Shown here piece after piece: positions 24,739 to 31,940 of a stretch of DNA of 33,011 nt; the stretch's first letter is position 1; every line of letters starts with the position of its first letter. Below the pieces are notes generated by a model. The model ran no database searches. It was given only the letters and a program-made list of their open reading frames with translations, and had not been told where the DNA came from. The stretch comes from an uncultured Bacteroidia bacterium (GTDB lineage: Bacteria > Bacteroidota > Bacteroidia > Bacteroidales > UBA932), in assembly GCA_902774145.1 (NCBI GenBank), contig CACYHC010000020.1, positions 1-33,011 of the forward strand, read 5' to 3'. The position numbers and the translations under genes were made by a program.

Positions 24739-26721
24739 ATGAAATTGCGTTTTCTGGTTTTTAGTGCGTTTGTTGCGCTTTTCGCCGGTCTCCCCGCCCG
24801 GGCGGACGAGGGGATGTGGATGGTGAACACCCTGTCCCGGGCCCTGGTGCAAAACATGCAGCGCGAGGGGCTGCGGCTCCCTGTGGGCACGATTTACGAC
24901 GAATCGCGCGTGTCGCTCAGCGACGCCATCGTCTCCCTGGATTTCGGCTGCACCGGGTCGATGGTCTCGGAAGACGGGCTGCTGATCACCAACCACCACT
25001 GCGCCTACGCCGACCTCCACGCACTGAGCGACTCCCTGCACGATTACCTGCAGGAAGGCTTCTGGGCCTACTCGCGTGAGGAAGAACTGCCGGTAAAGGG
25101 CAAGACCGCCTATTTCCTGCGCAAAGTGCTGGACGTCACGGACGAGGTGGCGGCGCTGCGGGATTCGCTCGAAAGGGCGGGCATCGGCACCGGAATGCGC
25201 AAACTTAGCCACCTGATGGAGACGCGTTACCAGGAGAAAACCGGGCTGGAGGCGGGCCTGAGCGAAATGTGGGCCGGAGAAAAATACTATCTCGCCCTCT
25301 ATGAGACCTGCCGGGACCTGCGCATCGTGGCGGCGCCGCCCGCGAGCATCGCGGCCTTCGGCGGAGACATCGACAACTGGGAATGGCCGCAGCAGAAATG
25401 CGATTTCGCCATCTATCGCTGCTACAAGGACGGGAAACCGTATCATCCGCGCAAGCATCTTAAAATCAGCACGAAAGGCTACAGAAAAGGGGACTTTACA
25501 ATGGTGCTCGGCTACCCCGGACGGACGGACCGTTACGCCTCCGCCGCCAAGGTCCGCTTTATGACGGAAGTGACCCTGCCTATCTGCAACGAAGTGCGCG
25601 GGGCACAGATGCAGATCATCAAGAAACAGATGGAGCGCAGCGCCGAGGTTCGCCGCAAGTACGAAGACAAGTTCTTTTCACTAAGCAATGTCCAGGAACT
25701 GCAGGAAGGCCAGACCGCCTGCAGCAAGCGCTTCAATGTAGCCGGGGCACGGCGCGCCGAAGAAGCCCGGCTTGCGCTGCCGGATTCGCTGCTGAAGGCC
25801 CTGGACGCGGGATACGAAGCGATTGCCGCCGCCGAGCGGAACCGTGTCTATTACCGCGAGACGCTGGTGCGGGGCACCCGGCTGTCGCTGATCGCCACGC
25901 GCCTGAATTCCCTGAGGCGCAAACCGGACGCGCGGCGGGAGGCGCAGGTGCTCGCCCAATTGGACAAGGATTATGCGGCGATGGACCCGGCCACCGAAAA
26001 GGCCCTGCTGCGCTACAGCCTGCAGGTCTATTACGAAAATGTGGACAGCAGCTGCTGGGGTCCGTACCAGAAACAGTTATACCGGAAGTACGGGACGGAC
26101 TTCGATGCGCTCTGTGAAGCGCTCTGGCCTGCGGACAGGCTCAGTGCGGATGCCCCCCTGTGCCGTTTCTTCGGCGACGTGGGCATTGCCGACTTCAACC
26201 GCCGCGTGGATTCCCTGCAGGGCACGCCGTCGCTGCGTACGCTCGGACGCCGTTACACCCGCGCCGTCTATGCCGCCCGGGACAAGGGGATGCAGTACCC
26301 CGACGCCAATTCCACGATGCGTCTCAGCTACGGCAGCGTGAAGGGGTACGCCCCCGTCGACGGGCTGTACGGCCACTGGCAGAGTACGCACCGGGGCATT
26401 CTGGAGAAGGTACGTCCGGGAGACTTCGATTATGGCGTCCCGGCGCCGTGGGAACGGCTGCTGCGGACTGCCCTGGACATTCCGCCCGTGGATTTCCTGA
26501 CGGACAATGACATTACCGGCGGCAATTCCGGCAGTCCGGTGCTCAACGCCCGCGGAGAAATCATCGGCCTGGCCTTTGACGGCAACAAGGAATCCCTCGC
26601 CTCCGACTGGAGCTACACCCCGGACTTCAACCGCTGCGTCTGCGTAGACATCCGCTTCGTCCTCTGGACCCTGCGCCACTACGCCCGCATGGACACCCTC
26701 CTCGCCGAGCTGGGGTTCTAG
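24739..26721 (+). CDS. S46-family dipeptidyl-peptidase, DPP7-like
   Basis: 660 aa with a signal peptide ending ARA (~residue 22). It is a periplasmic serine exopeptidase that removes N-terminal dipeptides from oligopeptides. The chymotrypsin-like catalytic motifs are visible: LLITNHHC (His87), GGDIDNWEWP (Asp212 probable) and GGNSGSPV (Ser597). The residue 18 after the catalytic Ser is Gly615 (FDGNKES), the position that is Gly in DPP7 and Arg in DPP11 of Porphyromonas, so preference for hydrophobic or aliphatic rather than acidic residues is expected. The protein is about 50 residues shorter than the ~710-720 usual for the family, apparently in the helical domain between Asp and Ser. It is the last gene of the receptor operon, convergent with pheS 6 bases away. 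Confidence 0.93.
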   Translation: MKLRFLVFSAFVALFAGLPARADEGMWMVNTLSRALVQNMQREGLRLPVGTIYDESRVSLSDAIVSLDFGCTGSMVSEDGLLITNHHCAYADLHALSDSLHDYLQEGFWAYSREEELPVKGKTAYFLRKVLDVTDEVAALRDSLERAGIGTGMRKLSHLMETRYQEKTGLEAGLSEMWAGEKYYLALYETCRDLRIVAAPPASIAAFGGDIDNWEWPQQKCDFAIYRCYKDGKPYHPRKHLKISTKGYRKGDFTMVLGYPGRTDRYASAAKVRFMTEVTLPICNEVRGAQMQIIKKQMERSAEVRRKYEDKFFSLSNVQELQEGQTACSKRFNVAGARRAEEARLALPDSLLKALDAGYEAIAAAERNRVYYRETLVRGTRLSLIATRLNSLRRKPDARREAQVLAQLDKDYAAMDPATEKALLRYSLQVYYENVDSSCWGPYQKQLYRKYGTDFDALCEALWPADRLSADAPLCRFFGDVGIADFNRRVDSLQGTPSLRTLGRRYTRAVYAARDKGMQYPDANSTMRLSYGSVKGYAPVDGLYGHWQSTHRGILEKVRPGDFDYGVPAPWERLLRTALDIPPVDFLTDNDITGGNSGSPVLNARGEIIGLAFDGNKESLASDWSYTPDFNRCVCVDIRFVLWTLRHYARMDTLLAELGF

Positions 26722-26727
26722 CGGAGA

Positions 26728-27765
26728 TTACACCTCCGGGGCGGAGGCGAATTCGCCGAGGAAGCGGAGGTCGTTCTCGAAGTAGTGGCGCAGGTCGTTC
26801 ACCTGCCACTTGAGCATTGCGATGCGCTCGATGCCCATACCGAAGGCGAATCCGCTGTACTTCTTGCTGTCGATACCGCTGGCTTCCAGCACGTTGGGAT
26901 CTACCATTCCGCAACCCAGAATTTCCAGCCAGCCCGTTCCCTTGCAGATGTTGCAACCCTTGCCGTGGCAGATGTTGCAGCTGACGTCCACCTCGGCGGA
27001 CGGCTCGGTGAAGGGGAAGTAGGAAGGACGCATGCGGATCTGTGTGTCGGGGCCGAACATTTCGCGGGCAAAGAGCAGGATGGCCTGTTTGAGGTCGGAA
27101 AAAGTCACGCCTTCGTCGATGTAAAGGCCCTCCACCTGATGGAAGATGCAGTGCGCACGGGCGCTGATGGCCTCGTTACGGAACACGCGGCCCGGGCAGA
27201 TGACGCGGATGGGAAGGTTCATCGTCTCCATCGCGCGCACCTGCACGCTGGAGGTATGGGTACGCAGCAATAACGGATTGGGATGTCCCGCCGACACGAA
27301 GAACGTGTCTTGCATATCGCGCGCCGGGTGGTTCGGGGGGAAGTTCAGCGCTTCGAACACGTGGTAGTCGTCCTCCACCTCGGGACCCTCGGCCACATCA
27401 TAGCCGAATTTGCGGAAAATCGAGACAATCTCTTCCCGGACAATGGATACCGGATGACGCGACCCCATCGGGAGCGGATCACCGGGCATGGAAAGGTCCA
27501 GGCCGGAAGCCTTGGCCCCGGGCGCATCGGCTACCGCATCCTTGAGCGCGGTAATCTTCTCCTGTGCGCTCTGCTTGAGTTCGTTGAGCGTACGCCCGAA
27601 CTCGCGTTTCAACTCCGGCGCAACCGTACGGAACTCGTCGAAGAGCGCCGTAATCTCACCTTTCTTTCCGAGGAAGCGCACGCGGGCCTCTTCCACTTCC
27701 TTTTCGGTCTTGCACTTGAGCGCGTCCAGTTCGGCGCGCAGCCTTTCAATGTCCTGAATGTTCAT
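26728..27765 (-). CDS. pheS: phenylalanyl-tRNA synthetase alpha subunit
   Basis: 345 aa cytosolic class II aminoacyl-tRNA synthetase subunit; with PheT it charges tRNA-Phe. An N-terminal coiled-coil arm (~1-85) binds tRNA. Class II motifs follow: GSRHPVS and EGPEVEDDYHVFEALN (motif 1 region), GRVFRNEAISARAHCIFHQVEG (motif 2; key residues GRVFRNE and FHQVEG) and GFAFGMGIERIAM (motif 3). A CxxC-xxxx-CxxC element (Cys263, 266, 271, 274) interrupts the segment after SAEVD, as known in Bacteroidota PheS and absent in E. coli. The gene begins 3 bases after the small secreted protein upstream. pheT is not in the window. Confidence 0.96.
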   Translation of the reverse strand: MNIQDIERLRAELDALKCKTEKEVEEARVRFLGKKGEITALFDEFRTVAPELKREFGRTLNELKQSAQEKITALKDAVADAPGAKASGLDLSMPGDPLPMGSRHPVSIVREEIVSIFRKFGYDVAEGPEVEDDYHVFEALNFPPNHPARDMQDTFFVSAGHPNPLLLRTHTSSVQVRAMETMNLPIRVICPGRVFRNEAISARAHCIFHQVEGLYIDEGVTFSDLKQAILLFAREMFGPDTQIRMRPSYFPFTEPSAEVDVSCNICHGKGCNICKGTGWLEILGCGMVDPNVLEASGIDSKKYSGFAFGMGIERIAMLKWQVNDLRHYFENDLRFLGEFASAPEV

Positions 27766-27768
27766 AAG

Positions 27769-28182
27769 TTACTGCTTCCTTTTCGCCGCGCGCTTGTCCC
27801 GTGCGGCTTTGTCCCGTTTGGCTCCGCCTTTCAGATATTTTTCCCACTGCTCATCGTTGAGCACCTTGCGGAAAGCGTTGTAGGTCGCTTCCATCCATTT
27901 GTCACTCGCGATTTCGATGTACTCGCCGGAACTCACCCGGGCCGCCTGCAGCGCTTCCACTTCGGTACGCAGGGCGCACATATTGTGCGTCAGGATGGAA
28001 TCCACATAGAATACCTGCCAGTCCTCGAGACCCAGCTGGTCGGTATAACGCTCCACCTGCGTCTCCAGCGCCGTGAAGAACTGCTTGTCCGCCTCTTCGC
28101 GGCTTTTCTCCTGCGCGGAGACGCCCGCCGATGCGGCAAACAGCATCACTATCGGGAAAAATATTGTAAATTTGCGGGTCAC
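27769..28182 (-). CDS. small secreted protein of unknown function
   Basis: 137 aa if the GTG at 28182 is used, giving a textbook signal peptide (VTRKFTIFFPIV... ending GVSAQ). The only alternative is an ATG 12 codons later (28146), which would leave a truncated signal. The mature ~114 residues are predicted helical and charged (EKSREEADKQFF, LETQVERYTDQLGLEDWQVFYVD) with a basic tail (KRDKAARDKRAAKRKQ). Spacing of helices with an E..L..LNDEQWEKYLK segment is reminiscent of the periplasmic Spy/CpxP-like DUF families in Bacteroidota, but no firm match can be claimed. It is directly upstream of pheS (3-base gap) and divergent from the C69 peptidase. Confidence 0.7.
   Translation of the reverse strand: MTRKFTIFFPIVMLFAASAGVSAQEKSREEADKQFFTALETQVERYTDQLGLEDWQVFYVDSILTHNMCALRTEVEALQAARVSSGEYIEIASDKWMEATYNAFRKVLNDEQWEKYLKGGAKRDKAARDKRAAKRKQ
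28167..28174 (+). promoter_or_regulatory. candidate -7 element for the C69 peptidase gene
   Basis: TAAATTTG fits TAnnTTTG. Transcription would begin near 28180, giving a ~27-nt leader to the TTG at 28207. The box lies inside the N-terminal codons of the divergent gene. No -33 element is obvious. Confidence 0.4.
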
Positions 28183-28188
28183 AATTTG

Positions 28189-28196
28189 CAAAAATA
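28189..28196 (-). promoter_or_regulatory. candidate -7 element for the small secreted protein and pheS
   Basis: Minus-strand TATTTTTG fits TAnnTTTG and ends 6 bases before the GTG at 28182, predicting a nearly leaderless transcript. It lies downstream of the oppositely oriented box at 28167, so the two predicted transcripts would overlap at their 5-prime ends. Confidence 0.4.
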
Positions 28197-28206
28197 CGAA
28201 ACTGTT

Positions 28207-29925
28207 TTGAATTATCGCGTTTCCTCTCTGAAAAAAGGCCTGATTGCCCTTCTGGCAAGCGGCGCAACGCTGCTGGTTTCGCGGCCGTCCGAGGCCTGCA
28301 CCAATATCATCGTCACCCCCGGCGCCAGCGCTGACGGCAGCGCGATGGTGTCCTACGCTGCGGATTCCCACTGGCTCTACGGCGAACTTTACAGCCACCC
28401 CGGCGGCCGCTGGAAGGCGGGCAGCCGCGTCGATATCGTCGAATGGGACAGCCAGAAGCCGCTCGGGAGCATCGCACAGGTGGAGCGGACCTTCCGTACT
28501 GTGGGCAATATGAACGAAAAGCAACTCATCATCGGCGAGACCACCTGGGGCGGACGCGAAGAGTTGGTGTACCCCGCCGGCGTGATGGACTACGGCTCAC
28601 TCATTTACATTACGCTCCAGCGGGCCTCCACCGCCCGCGAGGCGATACAGACCATCGTCGCGCTGGCCACCGAATACGGCTATCCCTCGGAAGGGGAGAC
28701 TTTTTCCATCGCCGACAAGAACGAAGCCTGGGTGATGGACCTCGCCGGCAAAGGGCCGGACGAAAAGGGCCTGCTGTGGGTGGCCCGCCGCATTCCCGAC
28801 GGTTATATCTGCGCCCACGCCAACCAGGCGCGCATCACCCGCTTCCCCCTGAACAGCCCGGACTGTCTCTATGCGCCGGATGTCATCCAATATGCCCGCA
28901 GCAAGGGCTGGTATGAGGGCCCGGACGAAAATTTCAGTTACCGCGACGCCTACAACCCGCTGGATTTCGGGGGCGCCCGCGGCTGCGAAGCCCGCGTCTG
29001 GAGCGCCTTCAACCGCCTCTGCGACGAGGTTTTCACCTATGAGGAAGCCGGACAACGCGTCAGCCGTCCGTCCTACGACTGGATCGACTTCGCGATGGGC
29101 TACGACCTTTCGGGCGAAATGCCCCTGTTCGTGCTTCCGCAGCGCAAACTGAGCGTCAAGGATGTCGCCGATGCAATGCGCGACCATTTCGAAGGGACGC
29201 CGATGGATATGACCCGCGACATCGGCGCAGGCGGCAATGGCTGCCCCTACCGCTGGCGGCCGATGCATTTCGAGGTGGACGGCAAGACCTATGTCAACGA
29301 ACGGGCGATTGCCACGCAGCAGACCGGTTTCTGGTTCGTCGCGCAGGCCCGTCCCACGCTGCCCGATCCCGTGGGGGCACTCCTCTGGTTCGGCTGCGAC
29401 GATGCCGCCACTTCCTATCTGACCCCCATTTATGTGGCCACGGAGCGCATTCCCTGGTGTCTTACCCCCGGGAACGGCGACCTGCTGCACTACAGCGCCG
29501 AATCGCAGTTCTGGATGTGCAACCGCGTGACCAATGCCTGCTACCGGATGTACGACCGGATGGCGCCGGTCGTGCGCGCATCGGCGGATGCCTACGAAAA
29601 CGATATGTTGACGCGCGCTGTGCCGGAGCAGGATGCCAAGGCGGTCGCGCTGCTCGAAAAAGGCGGACTCAAACGCGTCCGCAAGGCGCTCACCGCTTTC
29701 AGTTGCGACAACGCGCAGGCGCAGTTTGCACGCTGGACGGCCCTCGAGGAGCTGCTGCTCGTCAAATTCATCGACGGAAACATCAAGGCGCAGGATGCCG
29801 ACGGTAAATTCCTTCACTCACAATATTCGGAAGGAATTCCCGAAAAACTGGAATTCGGCGGGTACAACGAGACCTGGAAACGTGCTGTCGCCACCCACGC
29901 CGGCCCCACGCTGGAAAGCAAGTAG
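28207..29925 (+). CDS. C69-family dipeptidase (Ntn hydrolase)
   Basis: About 572 aa if translation starts at the TTG at 28207. The signal peptide MNYRVSSLKKGLIALLASGATLL is described by its ends (MNYRV..., SRPSEA) and exposes Cys31 as the mature N-terminal nucleophile in ACTNIIVTPGASADGS, exactly as in peptidase family C69. No in-frame ATG exists before the Cys, so a non-ATG start is required; TTG 28186 is an alternative. Other family features are GETTWGGREEL, SIADKNEAWVMDLAG and AHANQARITRFPLN. C69 enzymes release dipeptides or cleave dipeptides with broad specificity; this one is exported. The next gene begins 4 bases downstream. Confidence 0.88.
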   Translation: MNYRVSSLKKGLIALLASGATLLVSRPSEACTNIIVTPGASADGSAMVSYAADSHWLYGELYSHPGGRWKAGSRVDIVEWDSQKPLGSIAQVERTFRTVGNMNEKQLIIGETTWGGREELVYPAGVMDYGSLIYITLQRASTAREAIQTIVALATEYGYPSEGETFSIADKNEAWVMDLAGKGPDEKGLLWVARRIPDGYICAHANQARITRFPLNSPDCLYAPDVIQYARSKGWYEGPDENFSYRDAYNPLDFGGARGCEARVWSAFNRLCDEVFTYEEAGQRVSRPSYDWIDFAMGYDLSGEMPLFVLPQRKLSVKDVADAMRDHFEGTPMDMTRDIGAGGNGCPYRWRPMHFEVDGKTYVNERAIATQQTGFWFVAQARPTLPDPVGALLWFGCDDAATSYLTPIYVATERIPWCLTPGNGDLLHYSAESQFWMCNRVTNACYRMYDRMAPVVRASADAYENDMLTRAVPEQDAKAVALLEKGGLKRVRKALTAFSCDNAQAQFARWTALEELLLVKFIDGNIKAQDADGKFLHSQYSEGIPEKLEFGGYNETWKRAVATHAGPTLESK

Positions 29926-29929
29926 AATT

Positions 29930-31129
29930 ATGAAGAAGAAAAAAAGTGTACACAAGATTGCGGCGGGCTTTACGCTCGCCGGTGAAGTGAGAGAACTGGG
30001 AATTTATCCCTATTACCGCCCTATTGCTTCGGGACAGGACCCGGTGGTGACGATGGCGAACGGCCGTAAGGCCCTGATGTTCGGTTCCAATTCCTACCTG
30101 GGCCTCTCCGACGATCCGCGCCTCAAGGAAGCGGCCATCACCGCCATCCAGAAATACGGTACCAGCTGCTCCGGTTCGCGCTTCCTGAACGGAACGCTCG
30201 ACATTCACGAGGAACTGGAAGAGAAACTGGCGAACCTGGTGGGCAAAAAGAAGGCCGTGACCTTCAGCACCGGCTTCCAGGTCAACCTGGGCGTCGTTTC
30301 CACGCTGGGCGTGCGGGACGGATTCATTTTCCTGGATTCGCTGGACCACGCCTGCATCATCGACGGTGCGCGCCTCTCCTTCAGCAAAATCCTGAAGTTC
30401 CCGCACAACGATATGGAGATGCTGGAAAAACGCCTGCGCCACGCCCCGAAGAACGCCCACAAGCTGGTGGTCGTGGACGGCGTCTATTCGATGGAAGGGG
30501 ATATCGCCCCGATGCCGGACCTCGTGCATCTCTGCGACAAGTACGACGCCGCCCTGATGGTGGATGACGCCCACGGGCTCGGCGTGCTGGGCAGGCAGGG
30601 CCGCGGTACGGCCAATCACTTCGGCCTGACGGACCGGGTGGACCTCATTATGGGCACCTTCTCCAAGAGTTTCGGATCGCTGGGCGGCTTTATCGCCGCG
30701 GACGACGACATCATCGACTACATCAAGCACACCGCCCGTTCGCTGATTTTCAGCGCCAGTATGCCCCCCGCCAACGTAGCAGCGGTCAGCAAGGCCATCG
30801 ACATCATGCTCTCCGAGCCGGAGCGCCTCGAGAACCTCTGGAAGGTGACGCGCCACGCGCACGAGGCCTTCCGCAACGCCGGCTTCGACATCGGACACAC
30901 CCAGTCCCCGATCATCCCGCTTTTCGTGCGCGACACGTTCAAGGCGATGACCGTCGTGCGGGACGCCCTGGATGAGGGGGTGTTCATCACGCCGGTCATT
31001 GCGCCGGCCGTTCCGGAGAAGGACGTACTCATCCGTTTCGCGCTGATGGCCACCCATACGGAGGCCCAGGTGGACGAGGCCGTGGAGAAACTCACCCGCA
31101 TCTTCAAGGCGCAGGGCATCATCGCATAA
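29930..31129 (+). CDS. spt: serine palmitoyltransferase (alpha-oxoamine synthase)
   Basis: 399 aa cytosolic PLP enzyme from the ATG at 29930. It condenses serine with a long-chain acyl-CoA (or acyl-ACP) to 3-ketosphinganine, the first step of sphingolipid synthesis. Active-site residues are spaced exactly as in the Sphingomonas enzyme: His140 (DHACIIDG), Asp212 and His215 (VDDAHG) and the PLP lysine Lys246 (TFSKSFGSLGG). KBL (glycine C-acetyltransferase) and BioF are related alternatives; the Bacteroidota-type N terminus (IYPYYRPIASGQD) and the adjacent dehydrogenase favour SPT. It lies 4 bases after the C69 peptidase gene and 3 bases before the SDR gene, probably in one operon. Confidence 0.88.
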   Translation: MKKKKSVHKIAAGFTLAGEVRELGIYPYYRPIASGQDPVVTMANGRKALMFGSNSYLGLSDDPRLKEAAITAIQKYGTSCSGSRFLNGTLDIHEELEEKLANLVGKKKAVTFSTGFQVNLGVVSTLGVRDGFIFLDSLDHACIIDGARLSFSKILKFPHNDMEMLEKRLRHAPKNAHKLVVVDGVYSMEGDIAPMPDLVHLCDKYDAALMVDDAHGLGVLGRQGRGTANHFGLTDRVDLIMGTFSKSFGSLGGFIAADDDIIDYIKHTARSLIFSASMPPANVAAVSKAIDIMLSEPERLENLWKVTRHAHEAFRNAGFDIGHTQSPIIPLFVRDTFKAMTVVRDALDEGVFITPVIAPAVPEKDVLIRFALMATHTEAQVDEAVEKLTRIFKAQGIIA

Positions 31130-31132
31130 TTT

Positions 31133-31927
31133 ATGGTCATCCTCATTACCGGCATCAGTTCCGGCTTCGGCAAGGCGATGGCGGAGCGTCTCTCCCGTGA
31201 GGGGCACAAGGTCTACGGCACCTACCGCAAGGTACAGGATCCCCTCCCCGGCGTCACCTACCTCAAGGCGGATGTCCGCAGCGACGAAGACGCCCGCGCC
31301 GCGGTCCAGGCCGTACTCGACGCCGAAGGCCGCATCGACGCGTTCATCAGCAACGCCGGCATGGGTATCGGCGGTCCGCTGGAGTTCTGCAGCCTCGACG
31401 CGGCGCGCGAGCAGATGGACACGAACTGGATGGGAATGGTGCGTTTCCTGCATTTCGTGCTTCCGGCGATGCGAAAGCAGCGCAGCGGCAAAATCCTCTG
31501 CTTTTCCTCTATCGGCGGTCTGATGGGACTGCCCTTCCAGGGGCTGTACAGCGCATCGAAATTCGCCATCGAGGGCTACTGCGAGGCGCTTCGGTTGGAG
31601 GTGCGCGGCTTCGGCATCGACGTCATCCTGATCGAGCCCGGCGATTTTGCGACCTCCTTTACCGCCAGCCGCCGCTCGGTGCCGGATGCGGAGGCGTTCG
31701 AAGCGTACAAGAGCTACAGGGACTCGCTCGCCAGCATCGAGAAGGACGAAACCGGCGGCCTGAAGCCCGAATATCTCGCGGCGAAGATTTCCCGCATCCT
31801 GCGCAAGAAGCGCCCGGCGTACAGTTATGTGATTGCCACCTTCGAGCAGCGCCTCTCCGTCACCCTGAAAAAGCTGCTGCCGCCCCGCTGGTTCGCCGCT
31901 ATCCTTTCCGGTTATTATAAATTGTAA
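31133..31927 (+). CDS. short-chain dehydrogenase, possible 3-ketosphinganine reductase
   Basis: 264 aa classical SDR. The cofactor loop is TGISSGFG (6-13), followed by SNAG (73-76), Asn98, and the catalytic Ser126, Tyr139 and Lys143 (FSSIGG, YSASK). The substrate side shows EPGDFATSF. The C-terminal region is basic and hydrophobic (KKLLPPRWFAAIL), consistent with a membrane-associated lipid substrate. The gene begins 3 bases after spt. Because the product of SPT needs an NAD(P)H-dependent keto reduction, a role as 3-ketosphinganine reductase is a reasonable inference, but SDR sequence alone does not define the substrate. Confidence 0.88.
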   Translation: MVILITGISSGFGKAMAERLSREGHKVYGTYRKVQDPLPGVTYLKADVRSDEDARAAVQAVLDAEGRIDAFISNAGMGIGGPLEFCSLDAAREQMDTNWMGMVRFLHFVLPAMRKQRSGKILCFSSIGGLMGLPFQGLYSASKFAIEGYCEALRLEVRGFGIDVILIEPGDFATSFTASRRSVPDAEAFEAYKSYRDSLASIEKDETGGLKPEYLAAKISRILRKKRPAYSYVIATFEQRLSVTLKKLLPPRWFAAILSGYYKL

Positions 31928-31940
31928 ACTTATTCCGGGG

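Noticed and set aside
26733-26747. Hairpin CCTCC/GGAGG between the S46 gene and pheS as a shared terminator
   Set aside because: It lies inside the 3-prime coding end of pheS, has only a 5-bp stem and no T tract on either strand.
27283-28206. N-terminal extension of the C69 peptidase frame back across pheS
   Set aside because: The upstream part is antisense to pheS and the small secreted gene and would bury the signal peptide and the N-terminal catalytic Cys.
28183-28524. N-terminal extension of the small secreted protein through the C69 gene
   Set aside because: The extended frame is antisense to the C69 signal peptide and catalytic domain; the signal peptide beginning at GTG 28182 is a much better start.
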